Assembly: GCA_900660155.1 (NCBI GenBank)
Contig: CABFPE010000858.1
Span: forward strand, 187,445-251,444
Direction: 5' to 3'
Length of the DNA: 64,000 bases
Origin: Hofstenia miamia
Lineage: Eukaryota; Xenacoelomorpha; Acoela; Hofsteniidae
Positions 11,349 to 23,859 of the stretch are shown in pieces. The notes beneath the pieces were generated by a model that did not search any database, was not told the origin of the DNA, and saw only the letters and a program-made list of their open reading frames with translations. Position 1 is the first letter of the stretch, and each line of letters opens with the position of its first letter. The translations under genes were made by a program, and so were the position numbers.

Positions 11349-12017
11349 ATGAAATTAAGCAAAAGGGGACTCACACAATCATTTTGTCAGACAATCCCAA
11401 ATGCAAAAATGAACTACCCCACTACTATCAGCTTTGCAACAGCATCAAATACAACGGGCACTTACGAAGAAATTGAGAGACTTGTTGATATTAAGATCTT
11501 ACTATGCACACCGCTGAAAACGATTGCAATACCCATGGTACTGCCAAGATGGAGACTCTTGAAGGAAGTAAAACCAGCAAAAGCATTCCTACATGAGTAT
11601 AAATCTTATGTAAATTCATAATGCAAAGCTGTAGAAATGACAGAACAGGAGGACTACAAAAGAACGAAACAAATATTGCTAGACAACCACAACAAGGAGA
11701 GCATTTATATCAAAGGCAACATCTCACCAGACCAACTATATACAAGCATCTCACCAGACCAACTATATACAAGAGGAAGAGTGATACACATCCAACTCAA
11801 AGAACTAAGAGAAGAAATAGAAAAACACCAGCCACAGGCAGTCATGCTATTTTCAGGAGTTACTGATATTGTATGGACTGATATGTGGGAACAAAAGAGT
11901 GAAATCGTCACTATGATGCACATTGGAAAGAATGATCCTGGCAAGATATCAGAGCAAGAAGTAGTGGATAATATCAGCTTCTTTTATAAAGATGTGGCAA
12001 ACACACGCAGCCTATGA
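11349..12017 (+). pseudogene. unidentified downstream ORF region of the Gypsy element (2)
   Basis: Plus-strand frames at 11349-11621 and 11637-12017 encode further lysine-rich sequence without a recognised domain. The second includes a 27-bp exact tandem duplication (11720-11746 and 11747-11773) that doubles the peptide ISPDQLYT. The stretch HQPQAVMLFSGVTDIVW resembles a buried beta strand followed by a loop. The region lies directly upstream of the LTR. No counterpart is visible in the minus copy. Confidence 0.4.
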
Positions 12018-12480
12018 AAGGTCTTTACCTTCTTTTATCCAAATACACAGATGAGAGCAGACTTAGCCCACACTTGTAAAGCTGATGTGCAGATGACACT
12101 ATTAATAGCAATAAAAGGGATTTGCTTGTATGAGAAATACTTTGAAATTTTCTCACAAAAAATGAATGAACTGCGAGAAATGAAACTTATAGCAGAAAAC
12201 ATCAGGGAAACTTGATTTCTAAAATATGCAAACACCGTCACCACCAAATGAGAGGCAGTGCTGAAAATGTCAAATCAATCTGAATATGCAACAATAACAT
12301 GGGAAGATACTGAGGCGGAGTCACTCATAAGAAAGGCGGACACTCTTGTACATGGGGAGTGACCGATGCTGTCCATAACGCATCACCCAAAAAGAATAAG
12401 CTGCAAATCAAAGAGATCAGCGTTGAAAGATTAACAGTGATTAAATGTAATCAAAAAGTGATTGTAAAATTTAGTTAATT
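12018..12480 (+). other. 3' untranslated region of the Gypsy copy
   Basis: No sustained reading frame. Sequence near 12380-12440 resembles the minus copy around 4090-4030, so it is element-derived and leads into the LTR. Confidence 0.4.
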
Positions 12481-13514
12481 ATTTTATTCATTTTGTAATA
12501 TGCAACTAAGTTACAATATTGTACATTGTGAGAAAAATACCGGAGCTGATTAAGTAATATTTGACAAATTGTAACAAGTGAAATTATGCTTACATAAGAA
12601 CAGCCATATTGGCAGAAGATTAATTCAAAATCAGCAGGTACTTGGAACTTTTTAAATAAATAATTTAGAATTTAAAGGAAATTTGATGAACAATAAATTC
12701 TTCGGAGTTTATTTTATTTTCATTTTCTTCATTTATCTGGTTTGATATTTATTAAAATGTTCAGCTAAGCAAGTTGTGTCAAGTAGTGGCTGGATTCCAT
12801 CACGGGAGCGATTCAAAGGGTCCTTGTGCCAGTCATGAAACCACACTTATGTTACAAATAGAAGTTTTTCAATTCTTGCTTAGTCTGACTATTGATCACT
12901 ACATGTACATTAAAACAGATGCTCAAAATGGCTGGATAGCCAAACATTAGGATTATATCTTTATTACTAATAGTAGGAGACTTGACAATAATCAACTGAG
13001 TAAATGACTTTACATGTACTGTTATTAAATGTAGGTGTAGGAAACTGCAATATATTAGATAAATGTTAGAGCCAGTAATTTTAATATTAACTCAATGCAG
13101 TTAGTGTCAACGCCCAGTTGCTTTACTTATTCAATCCAACAAACACTTTACAAAAATGAGTTTAAGTCAGTTATAACTTGACTTGAGTACATGCACTGAG
13201 CTAATGTAAGGTACACATAATTAGTTCTCATTGAGCTGAGATGATGCAGCAAACTTGGTCAGTTGTTAATGAAGGAGAGGAACTGTTGTGTGGAGATCAG
13301 CATTGGGCAGTAGCCCACAGATGGTTAATGAGAAAACACTGCATGGCTTTGTAACCTAAACAATGATGATTAGTACTCAGTTAACATAACTAGTTATATA
13401 AAGAGGAAAGGTCTAGCAGTCTATTAAATCAGTAAATCCTCACCTGCCATTTATCAAGTGATAATTACTAATGATGATACATTGTGCTAAAAAGGCCAGG
13501 TGCAGGATGTTACA
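12480..13514 (+). repeat. LTR of the plus-strand Gypsy copy
   Basis: It aligns by eye with the minus-strand LTR (2963-3950) at several blocks and ends in the same GGATGTTACA-type sequence. The right boundary at 13514 is defined by the following TGGCGACCAC primer-like sequence; the left boundary is approximate. The two LTRs are clearly diverged, and the family therefore looks old. Confidence 0.6.
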
Positions 13515-13524
13515 TGGCGACCAC
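13515..13524 (+). other. primer-site-like sequence after the LTR
   Basis: TGGCGACCAC follows the LTR end directly. A 3' LTR should be followed by host target DNA, so a primer-site-like sequence here suggests that internal sequence of a second unit once continued from this LTR, as in the minus-strand array. Confidence 0.4.
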
Positions 13525-13538
13525 ATATAGAGCGTCTT

Positions 13539-14450
13539 TTAAGAACCATAGAGGATGGTTACTTGGGCCTTTGATTTACTTGTTCTTATCATTTTTTCGC
13601 ATTTACAAAAATCATGAAGTGAAACATTTGTAAATTTAAAAGGTGAGTGAATCAAATTTATGTTCTGACGGTAATTGAATTTTGTAATTTCTTTAATAGA
13701 ATCTTCATCTTGAAATTTACCAAGTTTCTCAAAGTATTCATTCATAATATTTGCAATTTCAATGCTTTTTTCAATGATTTTTCCTTCATTGTTAACTAGA
13801 CATTTGATATCATTGTTCTTTTTTCTTTGATAAATTGATTGATGTATAGCCATTTTCTTGATACATTCTTTCCATCCTTAAAAGATCGTGTCAAAAATTC
13901 ATTAAGCTCATATTTTAATTTATTTGATACACTATTTCTTAATTTCTTGTATTTTTTGAGATTTTCTGGACATCTATTTTTACAATAGTTTGCATAAAGG
14001 TTATGCTTTTCTTTAAATAACTGTTTAGTTTCTTTTGAAATCCATATCTTCCACTTTCAAATGGAGTTTGATCTTGTTTCTTAATTTTAGTAATTGGACA
14101 ATGTATGTTGTACAGCATAGTCAAACTCTTTGTTATAAATTCTAACTTTTCATCAGTTGATTGAAAGTTATAGAAACATGTCCAGTTTAGATTTAGCAAG
14201 TCTATCAATACATTGTTTCTCTGATAATGCTTAGTTGAATGAATAAAAATATTATTGCTTTGTTTCAGGAAACATTTACATTTGTTTTTGGTCAAAATGC
14301 TGCAGGTAATTAAATGATCAGACAATAGACAATCTAAGACAAATGTTTCATAATTTGATATTTCAGAAACATCACATATAATGTAATCAATTAATGATGA
14401 TGTTCTACTGCTTATGTGAGTTGGTGTTGTTTTATTTAATACGTCCATGT
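13539..14450 (-). mobile_element. LINE fragment (endonuclease C-terminus to pre-RT region)
   Basis: Minus-strand frames 14448-13939 and 13853-13539 show the end of an apurinic-type LINE endonuclease: SLIDYIICDVSE followed by LLSDHLITC, the conserved N/DYI and SDH blocks. The linker to RT follows, with IANIMNEYFEKLGKF, the usual N-EYF block before RT. A frame break separates the two pieces. The RT itself is absent, so it is a truncated copy. It resembles the LINE at 36158-38806 in layout (DYIITSE, SDH, ILNKSFVNLG). I place it only broadly among EN-bearing LINEs of the Jockey/CR1 group. Confidence 0.65.
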
Positions 14451-14784
14451 TAAAAATATCTATTAGGTCATGAAACAGGTACTAACTTCTATGCAACCAA
14501 TAACATTCTAAAAAGATCTACCTTTTGTACATTTTGGCAGTCTTCTTGATATTCATTGCAGTAGCCAAACATGAAAAATTATGATGAACATTTTGAAATA
14601 GGGGTTTATTGTTATCAAAAAAGCATTTTATCATCTTATCCATAAAATGTTTAATTGTAAATATTTTTTGAAATAAAAAATATGTTGTTGTACTGTAGAC
14701 CTCACATATGATTTTCAAATTTCAACAGATATTTAAAAATAATCATATTTATTTTTAAAATCCTTTTTACATAAAATCAATATA
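14451..14784. other. no gene recognised
   Basis: AT-rich sequence between the LINE fragment and the left end of the TAGGGTCTTCC transposon. It may contain more decayed LINE endonuclease sequence, but I see no clear motif. Confidence 0.35.
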
Positions 14785-14804
14785 TAGGGTCTTCCACAAA
14801 AAAA
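14785..14804 (+). repeat. left terminal inverted repeat of the DNA transposon
   Basis: Matches the reverse complement of 42880-42899 at 18 of about 20 positions when compared by eye. It is preceded by TA, a plausible target duplication. Confidence 0.55.
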
Positions 14805-15748
14805 CCACATTTTTGACCAAAGAGTGTTTTTACCTGACTATTAATTTGACATTGGAAATTATATGCAACACAGAGCTGCATTGTTAGCGACCTTGAAAAA
14901 GACTTGATAAATATATCTATGATTAAAACCATTGATATCTGCATAAATTACCAGAGTTTTGCCACTAATCTCTTTATTCTCCTGACTTTAATCTGCTCAA
15001 CAGATACGTGTTTTGTAACATGGAATACTACAGAAGGGAACTGGAACTCAATTCCATCCCAAAGTGAAAGCATTTTTTCAAGGCTTTCTGAGCAAAAAAA
15101 TGACGCTCTTCAAGCTGTCTTGAGAACTGCATTGTCTCATTAATGACTTGCACGCCATTGTGGCTAATAATGGTGACTATCTTTAGGTTCTTCTCTTGAG
15201 TTTTTATGGAAAAATTAAATTGAGTAGATAAGCATATGTTTTTTCAATGTTTTATATGTATTAAAAGATACATATGCTTTAATTGCTTACACTGTCCAAC
15301 AAGTAGTTTGTGACATGGATGAAACTATCATGACTAAGTACACTGACCCTAAGTAATAACTTTGAGCTCATTTAAAATTGCATTGCATGTGTAAATAATT
15401 AGCAATTTGTAAATCAATTTTGTAGGTGTAGTGTTTTGCCAACTAGGCATAATATCTGTCTGATGATAGAATATTGTTAAATGTTGGTGATGGAGGAGGG
15501 TGTATTACGTTTGGTAACAACACCGCGTTATTTAAGTCAACAATAAATGCTATTAAGCCACATGCGGTTTAAACACTAAACTTTGAAGGAGAGTAAGCGA
15601 GTGTGTTAGTATTACAATTTGAACTTGCATGCAACAAATAACCGTATTGAAACCACTCGCGGTTCTCTCGGTGTGTAGTTTAATAAATTAAACATGGAGT
15701 TAAACAGTTTTTTTATCTTTATTACTTCAGTTTATGTTCGTTTTAGTT
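14805..15748 (+). other. 5' region of the DNA transposon
   Basis: About 940 bases between the inverted repeat and the gene start. A 79-codon frame at 14904-15143 ends in SRLSEQKNDALQAVLRTALSH, but I do not recognise it and nothing supports its expression. The rest is AT-rich without features. Confidence 0.35.
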
Positions 15749-16062
15749 ATGCCACGATCTTGTATTAATCATCCTGATTCTTTTGTTACGTTTGTGGTAA
15801 CTACACCATTGCAAAGTCGAAAAGGAATATTATGTCTTCAATTAAAAAGGCCTATCAACTATATTTTGGTTGTGCTTTAGGTGATCAAAACAAACTGTGG
15901 GCACCTCACATAATATGCAAGTCTTGTTATACTAATCTGCTAGCTTGGCTTAATGGAAAAGAAAGATCAATGCCATTTGCCATCCCAATGATTTGGCAGG
16001 AACCAACTAATCACACTACAGATTGTTACTTCTGTCTTACAATTGTTGGTACTCTTGAGTAG
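15749..16062 (+). pseudogene. putative transposase gene, N-terminal piece (MPRSC/FCYVCG family)
   Basis: Translation begins MPRSCINHPDS at 15749, then needs a one-base shift near 15780 to continue FCYVCGNYT and on through IKKAYQLYFGCALGDQNK, WAPHIICKSCYTNLLAWLNG, MPFAIPMIWQEP and TDCYFCLTIVGT. The C-X2-C pairs (CYVC, CKSC, CYFC) with W and H between them make a zinc-binding N-terminal module. From memory this matches a large family of uncharacterised proteins of about 550-600 residues found in hydra, aphids and other animals. The frame closes at 16062, where the Polinton end begins; the gene resumes at about 39605. The one-base deletion and both insertions make it a pseudogene. Confidence 0.75.
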
Positions 16063-16640
16063 TATTATTAAGGCGGATCCCTGGTCACAAACTGACCTTG
16101 AGAATTGTTGACTCACAAATATTGATGAGTGTTTAAGTGCTGACTCACCTACTTAACAAACATTGATTGACAGCTCACAAAGTGCTTTTTGACAGGTTGG
16201 GGTAAAGGTGTTAATGTGTATTTGACACTTATTGCTAATTGATTTTTTAAAATGGGTTTGCTTACAAATGATTCATATTATGGTCAATTTAGTTTACACT
16301 GTTTTATATGACTAATTTCATTCATGTTAATATACACATTACAATTGTTTGCATACATTTTGTCAATATATACCTCATTTTAACACATTACACTCACTTG
16401 CATACATTACATCACATTTGTGATTTTCTATTGTTGGCTAATTTTACAACACTTTTCCATTACATGTAAAAACTACACAACATAATAACAAACCATGCTT
16501 ATCATGTTTTCCATAATTTTAAAAAGCTTGCACGTACATTGCTTATCTTGTTTTTTGGGAACCTTCAAAAAAACTGTATTTCACTTTTGTCAAAATTCCT
16601 TAACACACATAACGTTTTGTTGATCCATTTTCCATGATTT
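16056..16640 (+). repeat. Polinton left terminal inverted repeat
   Basis: It begins AGTAGTATTAT and is the inverse complement of 39005-39606, with long runs of agreement such as CACAAACTGACCTTGAGAAT. The agreement fades near 16640. The family is known for long inverted ends; I could not find a clean 6-bp target duplication. Confidence 0.75.
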
Positions 16641-16850
16641 CTAATGATTACACACATACAATGTAACTTGCGAACTTTCAAAAAACCGCATTTCATTTTT
16701 GTCAATACACTTCACTATCACACACACCGTTTTTGTTAATCAATTTTACATAACTTTGAAAAGCTTACAGGTTCAGGTTCAGTGTTTATCCTGTTATTTC
16801 AGGAATACATACAAAAAGTCTACATTTTGTTTTCAAAACACACAATTTCA
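16508..16850 (+). repeat. degenerate tandem repeats inside the Polinton end
   Basis: Three loosely similar units of about 115-130 bases start near 16508, 16631 and 16749. They share an AAAGCTT or ACACA start, a CTT-TCAAAAAA(A/C)-CATTT middle and a CACACA end. They overlap the inner limit of the inverted repeat, which may be why the match to the right end fades there. Confidence 0.4.
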
Positions 16851-19034
16851 TTTACTTAAACAACATTTTCGTTTCTAAGCAAACAAACTATTTGAAGATG
16901 TTTTCATTAATACATGTGGAAAATATTAAATGTGGAAATTAAACAAAAAGATCGCAATCCACCATAATAAAAACATTTAAAATTATTTTTAGACATTAGT
17001 AAAAAATGCTTTAGTTTTACATGTTAAAACAAAATTCATCAATTTCCAAAATATAAAACCAGATATTTAAGTGAGCATGGTAAAGCCCACATTTTTTAAA
17101 AACAAAAAAACACATGTATATTATACATGTTCCACTTATAATGGTGGATTACACTAAAAATTTTGTCTATTGTATTAGCCTATCACCACCAACGTTGATG
17201 TGAGTTCATATATTGTCATCAACCACCGTCTTCATTTCCCATGCATAGATAATTTTTGTCAAGTCTTGTTCATCTGATGTGTGTCAAGAATCACACAACC
17301 CAACCAATAAAATATATCTAAGCATTGGTATAAATGTTATGCATCTGCAAAATTAAATGGGGAATAATTACACCATGCAAATAATAATCAAGATCTTATA
17401 GACACTCTCTTTTTGACATATTAAATTAACACAGTATTATTGCAAGCCAGAGAATTTGATATTATCAAGTATAATGGATAATAAATCCTGTGATTGATTT
17501 AGTTGCCTCCTATGATTAACTTTTGGTGTAATTCCACACTGAACAGAATACATTGATATCAGAGTTAACTTGCTTTACACTATAAGAATTTAGAGGGACA
17601 ATGCATGCATTGGTTTTCTGCTAACAGCCTCGCCAATACATAATGACTTCACTTGGAGACTAAATAATATTTAAAATCAGATCTATGTTAGATTGTATCA
17701 CCTCATTTTGAGTGGGTAATTAATGGGGATTGTTTTATATGATGGGAACAATAGAAAAACAACAGGATAAATGTTTTAAACCAAATCATCAATGATGTCT
17801 AACTTTTTTTGTATAGCCAGCAAAACTAAATAAACCTTAGCAAAATATATAATTAATTTTTTCTACCGTATTTATTGTATGAGATTTGTTAGCATCAAAG
17901 AGGCATTCTTTCATCAGTTGATGATGGAAAACTTCTTCTTTCAAATGAGGCATCATAAAATAGTGACAGACAGCTAAATATTTCATTAACTTCTTATAAA
18001 TTAAAATGAATATACTTTTTGTGAAGGAATTTTCACATGGAGGCATTCTAATGTGGAGAAATTCTTCAATTAATAAACTGCAGAAAATCATAATTAGTGG
18101 CAGATAGAGCTAAAATATAGCTGTTAATGTATTACATTTTAAACATACACACGTTTTGTTGTTGGAGTCTTTTTTACACAGAGACAGGCTTTTATTTTTG
18201 ATAAAACAGCACATCATGAAATGACAGGAGGCAGAGCTAAATATTTTTGGTTATTTTTTCTTATACATTTAAAAAAATTATGTATACATATATAAATAAA
18301 CAAGGAAATATATTTTACCTTTTACAAAAAAATGGTGTGTGTGGGAGGCATTAGAGTGAATAGGTTTTTTCAGTTGGTGGAGAATCATTCAGCAGAGTGT
18401 GGAAACTAAACTATATATAAATAACCATTCAATTAAAATATATTATACCAATTTCAAGATAAATTAAATGTGAGGAGCATTGGGGTGAATAGGTTTTCTT
18501 GTCAACAGGCAACATTGAATTATTCAAATGGATAATTGTCTAAAACAACACATTAATTTATAACATTGTTGACAAAAGCATATGCAGAGAAATTTAACAA
18601 ATTTGTATATGAACACAGAGAATGGGGAAACTTTGTACATGAGGTAGTCAATTATTCAAACTACGGAATTTTAAATAAAAAATTAATTTAAAATCAACAT
18701 TGGACAAAAACATATGGATGGAAATTTAAGAAATTCGCATTGGACATGGTGGAGGGAGCATGAGGGAGCAATTATGTAAAAACAGCAGAGGTAAAACATT
18801 GGAAATATCTAAATGTAAAATTTAATATTTAATTTTTTAAAAATAAATTACCATATACAGGGACTTGAAGCAGGTACAATGTGGGAGGGAGAATGAACTG
18901 TGAATTATTATATATTGGAATCTAAAACATTAATTAATAACACATACAATATAAATTTTCATATACCTAGACGAAGACATTTAACCCCATCATCAATTAG
19001 TGCAGAGGTAGTAGTGATGATGGACTGTGAATTA
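16851..19034. other. Polinton left-arm noncoding region
   Basis: About 2.2 kb without a supported gene between the inverted repeat and the polymerase. It is repeated, with length differences, at 28120-30860. It includes one copy of a roughly 132-bp unit (18133-18270) and one copy of a roughly 57-bp unit (18424-18490), which are multiplied in the second copy. Confidence 0.5.
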
Positions 19035-22000
19035 TTAATCGTTTTGATATCTAAACAAGAGTTTAACATTATAAACATGTAAATGGTTATTACCTTTATG
19101 TCCATATGGCAGCATTTCTATGCTATTTATGAGATAGCATTTATTATCATAGCATGACAATGCTATATGATTTGACGTCTCTACACTAATTGAATGCATG
19201 TGTGAACATATTCCAGTCATCAGTCTTTGAATGATGCCTTCTTGCAATACAATAGACTTGAAAAGGTCAAAGTTCATCATCTGCTTCACAGAGTGAGTCA
19301 CATCTTTCACACTAGCCATTTCCAACACCTCATGACTGTCATTCATATATTTGATAGAATACAATTTCAGTTTTAGTGTCACAAGTTGCAATAAAACCCC
19401 TCCCCCCAACTCATCCTTTATCTTCAAATATACTTTTTTATTCACATCACCATATAACAGTGAATTCTTTGGATAGTTGGAGAAGTCAAAATAATGTGAG
19501 ATGGTGGCTAATTTGGTGTACACATTCTCTGTTTTAATCCTATACATGAGAGAGTCTGTGTTGAAATACAATAACATAATTCTATTTTTAAATGTGGGTT
19601 TCATGATCTCATAGTGAAATTTAAACATTATTAACTTGGACAAGTCAAGTATTGTCATTCCAATATAATTTAATTTGTCCCATAAAATATCTTTTTGCCT
19701 CATCATAACTTTTACCAAATCCTTGCTAATGATGTTGTTAGATTTAAACTCTGGTTTCTTTATTAATTTCTCCACAGATTCCAAATCATGTGCAAACTTT
19801 ATATTTATTCTCTTTTTCAAATTCTCCATAAATTTACCAAATACTGCATTCAACATTAACTTGTAAAAAGCTTTTTCAAAATCATTTCACACAGCCTTTC
19901 TCTTCTCAGTGTTGAGGTCAATATATGGTTTCAAAAATGGTGCCTGTTTAAATTTGAGGGCTTTGTGAAATTTTGTAATTATTAACCCACATTCAATATA
20001 AAACTTTAATACCTCATAGTGAACAATGTAATTCTCCTTCTTATAAAATGTTTGCACTAGTTTGGGTATTGGTGCTGACTTTATTTTTAACTGATTTTTT
20101 ATCTCAAGTTGGTATGGTGATAAATGCTTATCTTCTATTGTCATCTTGTGAGGAGCCAGAGGAAAGTCAAAATGATTGTCATGTAAATGCTGCGGGTATT
20201 CCAGATCAACTTCCACCAAATATCCCATCTTCGAATCTTGTGGCATGGACAATATTTTTTCAAGGTTTGCTGAAGACCATGATAGACCACCTATAGGAAG
20301 GTTCAAAGACATGGTACCACTATAGAGTGTATTGGCGTCACCATAGAACCCATAGGTGGTCTCCTTCTCAGGATCGTAGCCCTCTACCATTGGATTGTTG
20401 GCTTTAAAATAATGATCAGAAAACATACTGCACATGCCTCCACAAATCCCTTCAATTATAAAATTTAATTCTTCTTCATCATGTATAGGATCAAGAGAGA
20501 TATCTGTATACTTTAACATTGCGTGCCAGCTAAAATTTGATAGCATAAAAAAGTGGGTGGGGTCTAGATTATATGTCTCCATGCTCTGTATTCTAAATTC
20601 GCGTATCACATCAAGGAGTAATAACGTGTCTGAAATTAAATAGGTGTCTTGGTAATTTTTAAAATTTGTACACTTGCATAGTACCCATGTGTTTTGCTGC
20701 TCAAAATCCAGCTCCTCCTGAGTTATTGGGATTTTTCCAGTTAACCCATCTCTCCAATCTTCTAAATCCAGGAGGCCCAACTTGTTAAATTTTTCAAAGC
20801 TGTCAAACCAGGTGTATGGAAAAAAACCTTTTCCTTGGGAGAATGCCCAAGCCTTTTGTTCACCTAATCCTTCATTTAAAAATTTGTATTTTTCCACTCC
20901 AATGTTTTTTGCAAGGGTTGACAGACTTGCGGCTATGAATTGGTAACTATCTAAAAACTGGAGTTCCTTGTATATTGGTTTGTAAATTCCATGTTTATCA
21001 TTATAACCATCTACAGGCACCATCAAACTTAGTGATAGAAAAACTTCAGAGCTGCATGGGACACAGGATACTTTCTCCCCATCTTTCATTTGTAAAGTTT
21101 TTAATAAAATATGCATATCATACTTGCTCCCATTATGCATAAAAATTGGCGTAAATTGTGGACTTTGATTTAAAATATTGCAATTATTGTGTGTGATGCC
21201 TCTTATTTCTCTGGAAAAATGACAATGATCAATTACTTTGATGTCATCATGTGTAAATGGTTTTTTGCAAAATATACATTTTGTTGCTGATGACAACATA
21301 ACTTTCCTCTGCTCCTCTGATATTATTAGCTCACAATGGCATTGCTTCATCTCATAGGACTGTTTTGCCAATTTCCATAAATGATTCCACCCATGCTCCA
21401 TAAATTGTTCACCAGTATAAATCTCACATGTTATTAGTTTGTCCACACTACTCGTTGCCACACAGACACCTGATGGAATTTGTTCAACATCCCATGTTGT
21501 ATAGCTTGTAGATGGATTTGGTTGAACACTATAAACTTTTCTGGAAATTTATTCAATATCCAGAGTGCCAACTACAGGAACATAATTTTGAGTGCTGTAA
21601 GCTTTAAATTAAATTTTGTCTGATTGATCTGGAAATGTTATTCTTGGTTCTGGTATTCCCCTCATTCATTCTCATGTTTCTCCATATTTTCTTGGGTCTT
21701 GAATCCAGATAAACATTTTGGGCAAAAGAAATCACGTTTTCTATTCTTAAAAAATTTTAGACATGCATTCAAATCAGTGATGGCGAGGTAGTGACTCTTT
21801 TCTTTTTCTTCTATTAACAACAAATTAACCGTCTTCTGATGATGGTATGGAGACATATATGCTGGTACAAGACATCATTCATTTAGTGAGTATACATTAA
21901 CATTTAATGAATTCCAAGTTTCAAAAATACATACATCATTGATTGACAATGGAAATGTTAATCCAGAATATTTTAACTTGGGAAGAAATTTTTTCATTGG

Positions 22001-22357
22001 TATTGTCTGGCATTGTGCTTTAATTTCTGGGTGGAGACAGGCTAAGATGGAATAGACAAAGCAGAGGTTTGACTGTCTGGTTTTTGGATTGACAAGAAAA
22101 TGGTTTTTTCTAAGATAATCGGGTAGTGCAATGTAAGATCCTCCACGACTTGGACGATATTTGGACACAGCTCTGTTGATATTTTTTAAAATAAACCCAC
22201 TCCTGCTTGTTGCATACATACTAATATAACCTGCAATCTGGTCAACTAGGTTATAGAAATTTGCTTCACTTAGACCTGCTCTGAAAACTGATATAGGAAG
22301 GGATGTTGGATGGAGTACCACTGACTTTTCTTCATTATTTTCAATGGGTTTCACCAT
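19035..22357 (-). pseudogene. Polinton family B DNA polymerase, first copy
   Basis: Read from 22357 downwards. The N-terminal block RPSRGGSYIALPDYL with NPKTRQSNLCFVYSILACLHP is typical of Polinton polymerases. A zinc-ribbon-like segment follows (FFCPKCLSGF...MEKH), then an endonuclease-VII-like CIFCKKPF...VIDHCH...ITHNNCN motif. The exonuclease region has FMHNGSKYD, FLDSYQFIAASL and FFPYTWFDSFEKF. The polymerase region has YLISDTLLLLDV, HFFMLSNFSWHAMLK, a GICGGM block and a catalytic palm stretch near YFNTDSLMY. It copies DNA from a protein primer in intact relatives. It is broken in several places and spread over a few frames. Confidence 0.85.
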
Positions 22358-22423
22358 TTCAATCTCACATGTTAAATAAATTTTTGCAGAATAATTTGTG
22401 GAATCCTCATTTGAGATTACTTG

Positions 22424-22774
22424 TCATATTGATTCATGATGGTTTGCAAAGGCCTTGTAAATATCAATTGAGTTAAGGTTATTTGAAAGATAACTCGAAA
22501 ATGCCCCTCTGCATGCATTCTCCAATCTCTGTATGGTAAATTCATGGTTATTATTATTCAAAGTTGAAGTTGACAGAATCTCATTGGGATGGCTTTTATC
22601 AATATGCTTATGTAGCTCAGCCTTGCTTCCAAAATAAGTCTTGCAATAGAGGCAAAAATTAACTACCATGCATCTATGCCTTGATTGTAAATGAGACCTT
22701 ACTTTTTGTGGGGTTATTATATTGACGCAAACCACAGAAATATTGAGAGGATGTCTTTGGTCTAAATAGAACAT
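22424..22774 (-). pseudogene. C2H2 zinc-finger ORF upstream of the polymerase, first copy
   Basis: The minus-strand frame contains KVRSHLQSRHR and a full C2H2 finger (FCLYCKTYF...HKHIDKSH), then FTIQRLENACRGAF. The second copy at 31331-31612 preserves both fingers better. It lies just upstream of the polymerase N-terminus in the same direction and may be its N-terminal extension or a separate exon. DNA binding is a reasonable guess from the fingers. It belongs to a broken element. Confidence 0.6.
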
Positions 22775-23859
22775 GTATTAGTAAAACGGTAGGAAAATTG
22801 AAAAAATTTAAAACACGGAAAGAATAATTTAGATTTTAACATAAAATGTAAATCATTTTCAATAGATGGAATAATTTTAACACATACTTGAATTTTAAAA
22901 ATTATAAGCCACAACAAGGAAAATTTATATAAACATGGTATAGGAGGAAATAGTAATGTATGTAAAACATGTAATCAGTAATAGACATATATAACAAATG
23001 ATACACACACATGTTTAAATGAAATTAGGTTTTAACAAAATAAATTGAGTATTTGCCCATAGGCGTTTAACTAAATAAATAACATCTCAATCACCCACAA
23101 AAAACAGGGTGTTAGATAAAAAATTGACAGTGTAATGTAAAATAGATATTTATGCATGCATCAGTAAAAATAAACAAACAATAATGGTAACTCTCTCTTC
23201 CTGTAAAATCCCAATTACATTTAAAATGTGTATTGAGGAAACACTGACTGATTAATTGAGCATTCAAATATTTTTAAAATACAGAGAGTGAGAGAACAAT
23301 CTTATAACATGTTAACTTAATAAATTGCAAATGAGGAGACATGCACTATCTATAATGTGTGAGAAAGAATTTCCTTCCAACCAAATTAAATTTGGAATAA
23401 ATGAGAGCCAATTTCATAGTGAGAATACATTTAACATGTATCATTATTCCCATCAACATCTCATGTTGAGAAATTAGATATTAACATATCTCTTTAAAAT
23501 TAAATAGAGAGAATGCATTTAACAAATAACTGCTATAATGTTTAAATTTTAAAAAATAAATAGACACTTGTACAAGAAATATTTTTTCAGCAATGTAATA
23601 AAACCAAGATGTTTTAGAAATTTGTAAAATAGTAAACACCTGATTTCCATTTATATGATACACATTTGTTATTTTTTGAAAAATGTTTGGTGAATCACAT
23701 CCAAATAATCATGTTTTGCCCACGTTTTTCGAATTAAAAAACATTGACTGTATTTATTTATACGTGAAAACTTGAAGCTTGGTTTTTTTTTAAAACTTAA
23801 AAGATGGCAAACACGTTTTTCAAAAATAAGAAGTGCATGCTATATTGGTACTCATGTGC
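22775..23859. other. Polinton noncoding region
   Basis: About 1.1 kb of very AT-rich sequence without a supported gene. It corresponds to 31613-32690 in the second copy. Confidence 0.4.

Larger units (their letters stand above)
6454..12480 (+). mobile_element. Gypsy-type LTR retrotransposon, plus copy (mid-RT to LTR)
   Basis: The plus strand carries pol from the middle of reverse transcriptase onward, RNase H, integrase with a GPY/F-like tail, then about 3.3 kb of additional ORFs before an LTR at about 12480-13514. Base composition is A-rich on the sense strand, as in many retroelements. It starts abruptly at the head-to-head junction with the minus copy near 6445, so the LTR, gag, protease and first half of RT are not present on this side. 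It is a fossil with roughly half a dozen or more breaks. Long open stretches (RT-RNase H over 400 codons) suggest it is younger than the minus copy. Confidence 0.8.

Noticed and set aside
8820-12017. Envelope gene for the Gypsy element
   Set aside because: No signal peptide, hydrophobic fusion segment or membrane anchor is visible in any of the downstream ORFs.
17837-18091. 84-codon minus-strand frame in the Polinton left arm
   Set aside because: Its counterpart in the second copy (about 29110-29350) does not keep the frame, so coding is not supported.
20048-20643. Plus-strand frames inside the Polinton polymerase
   Set aside because: Shadows of the minus-strand polymerase gene.
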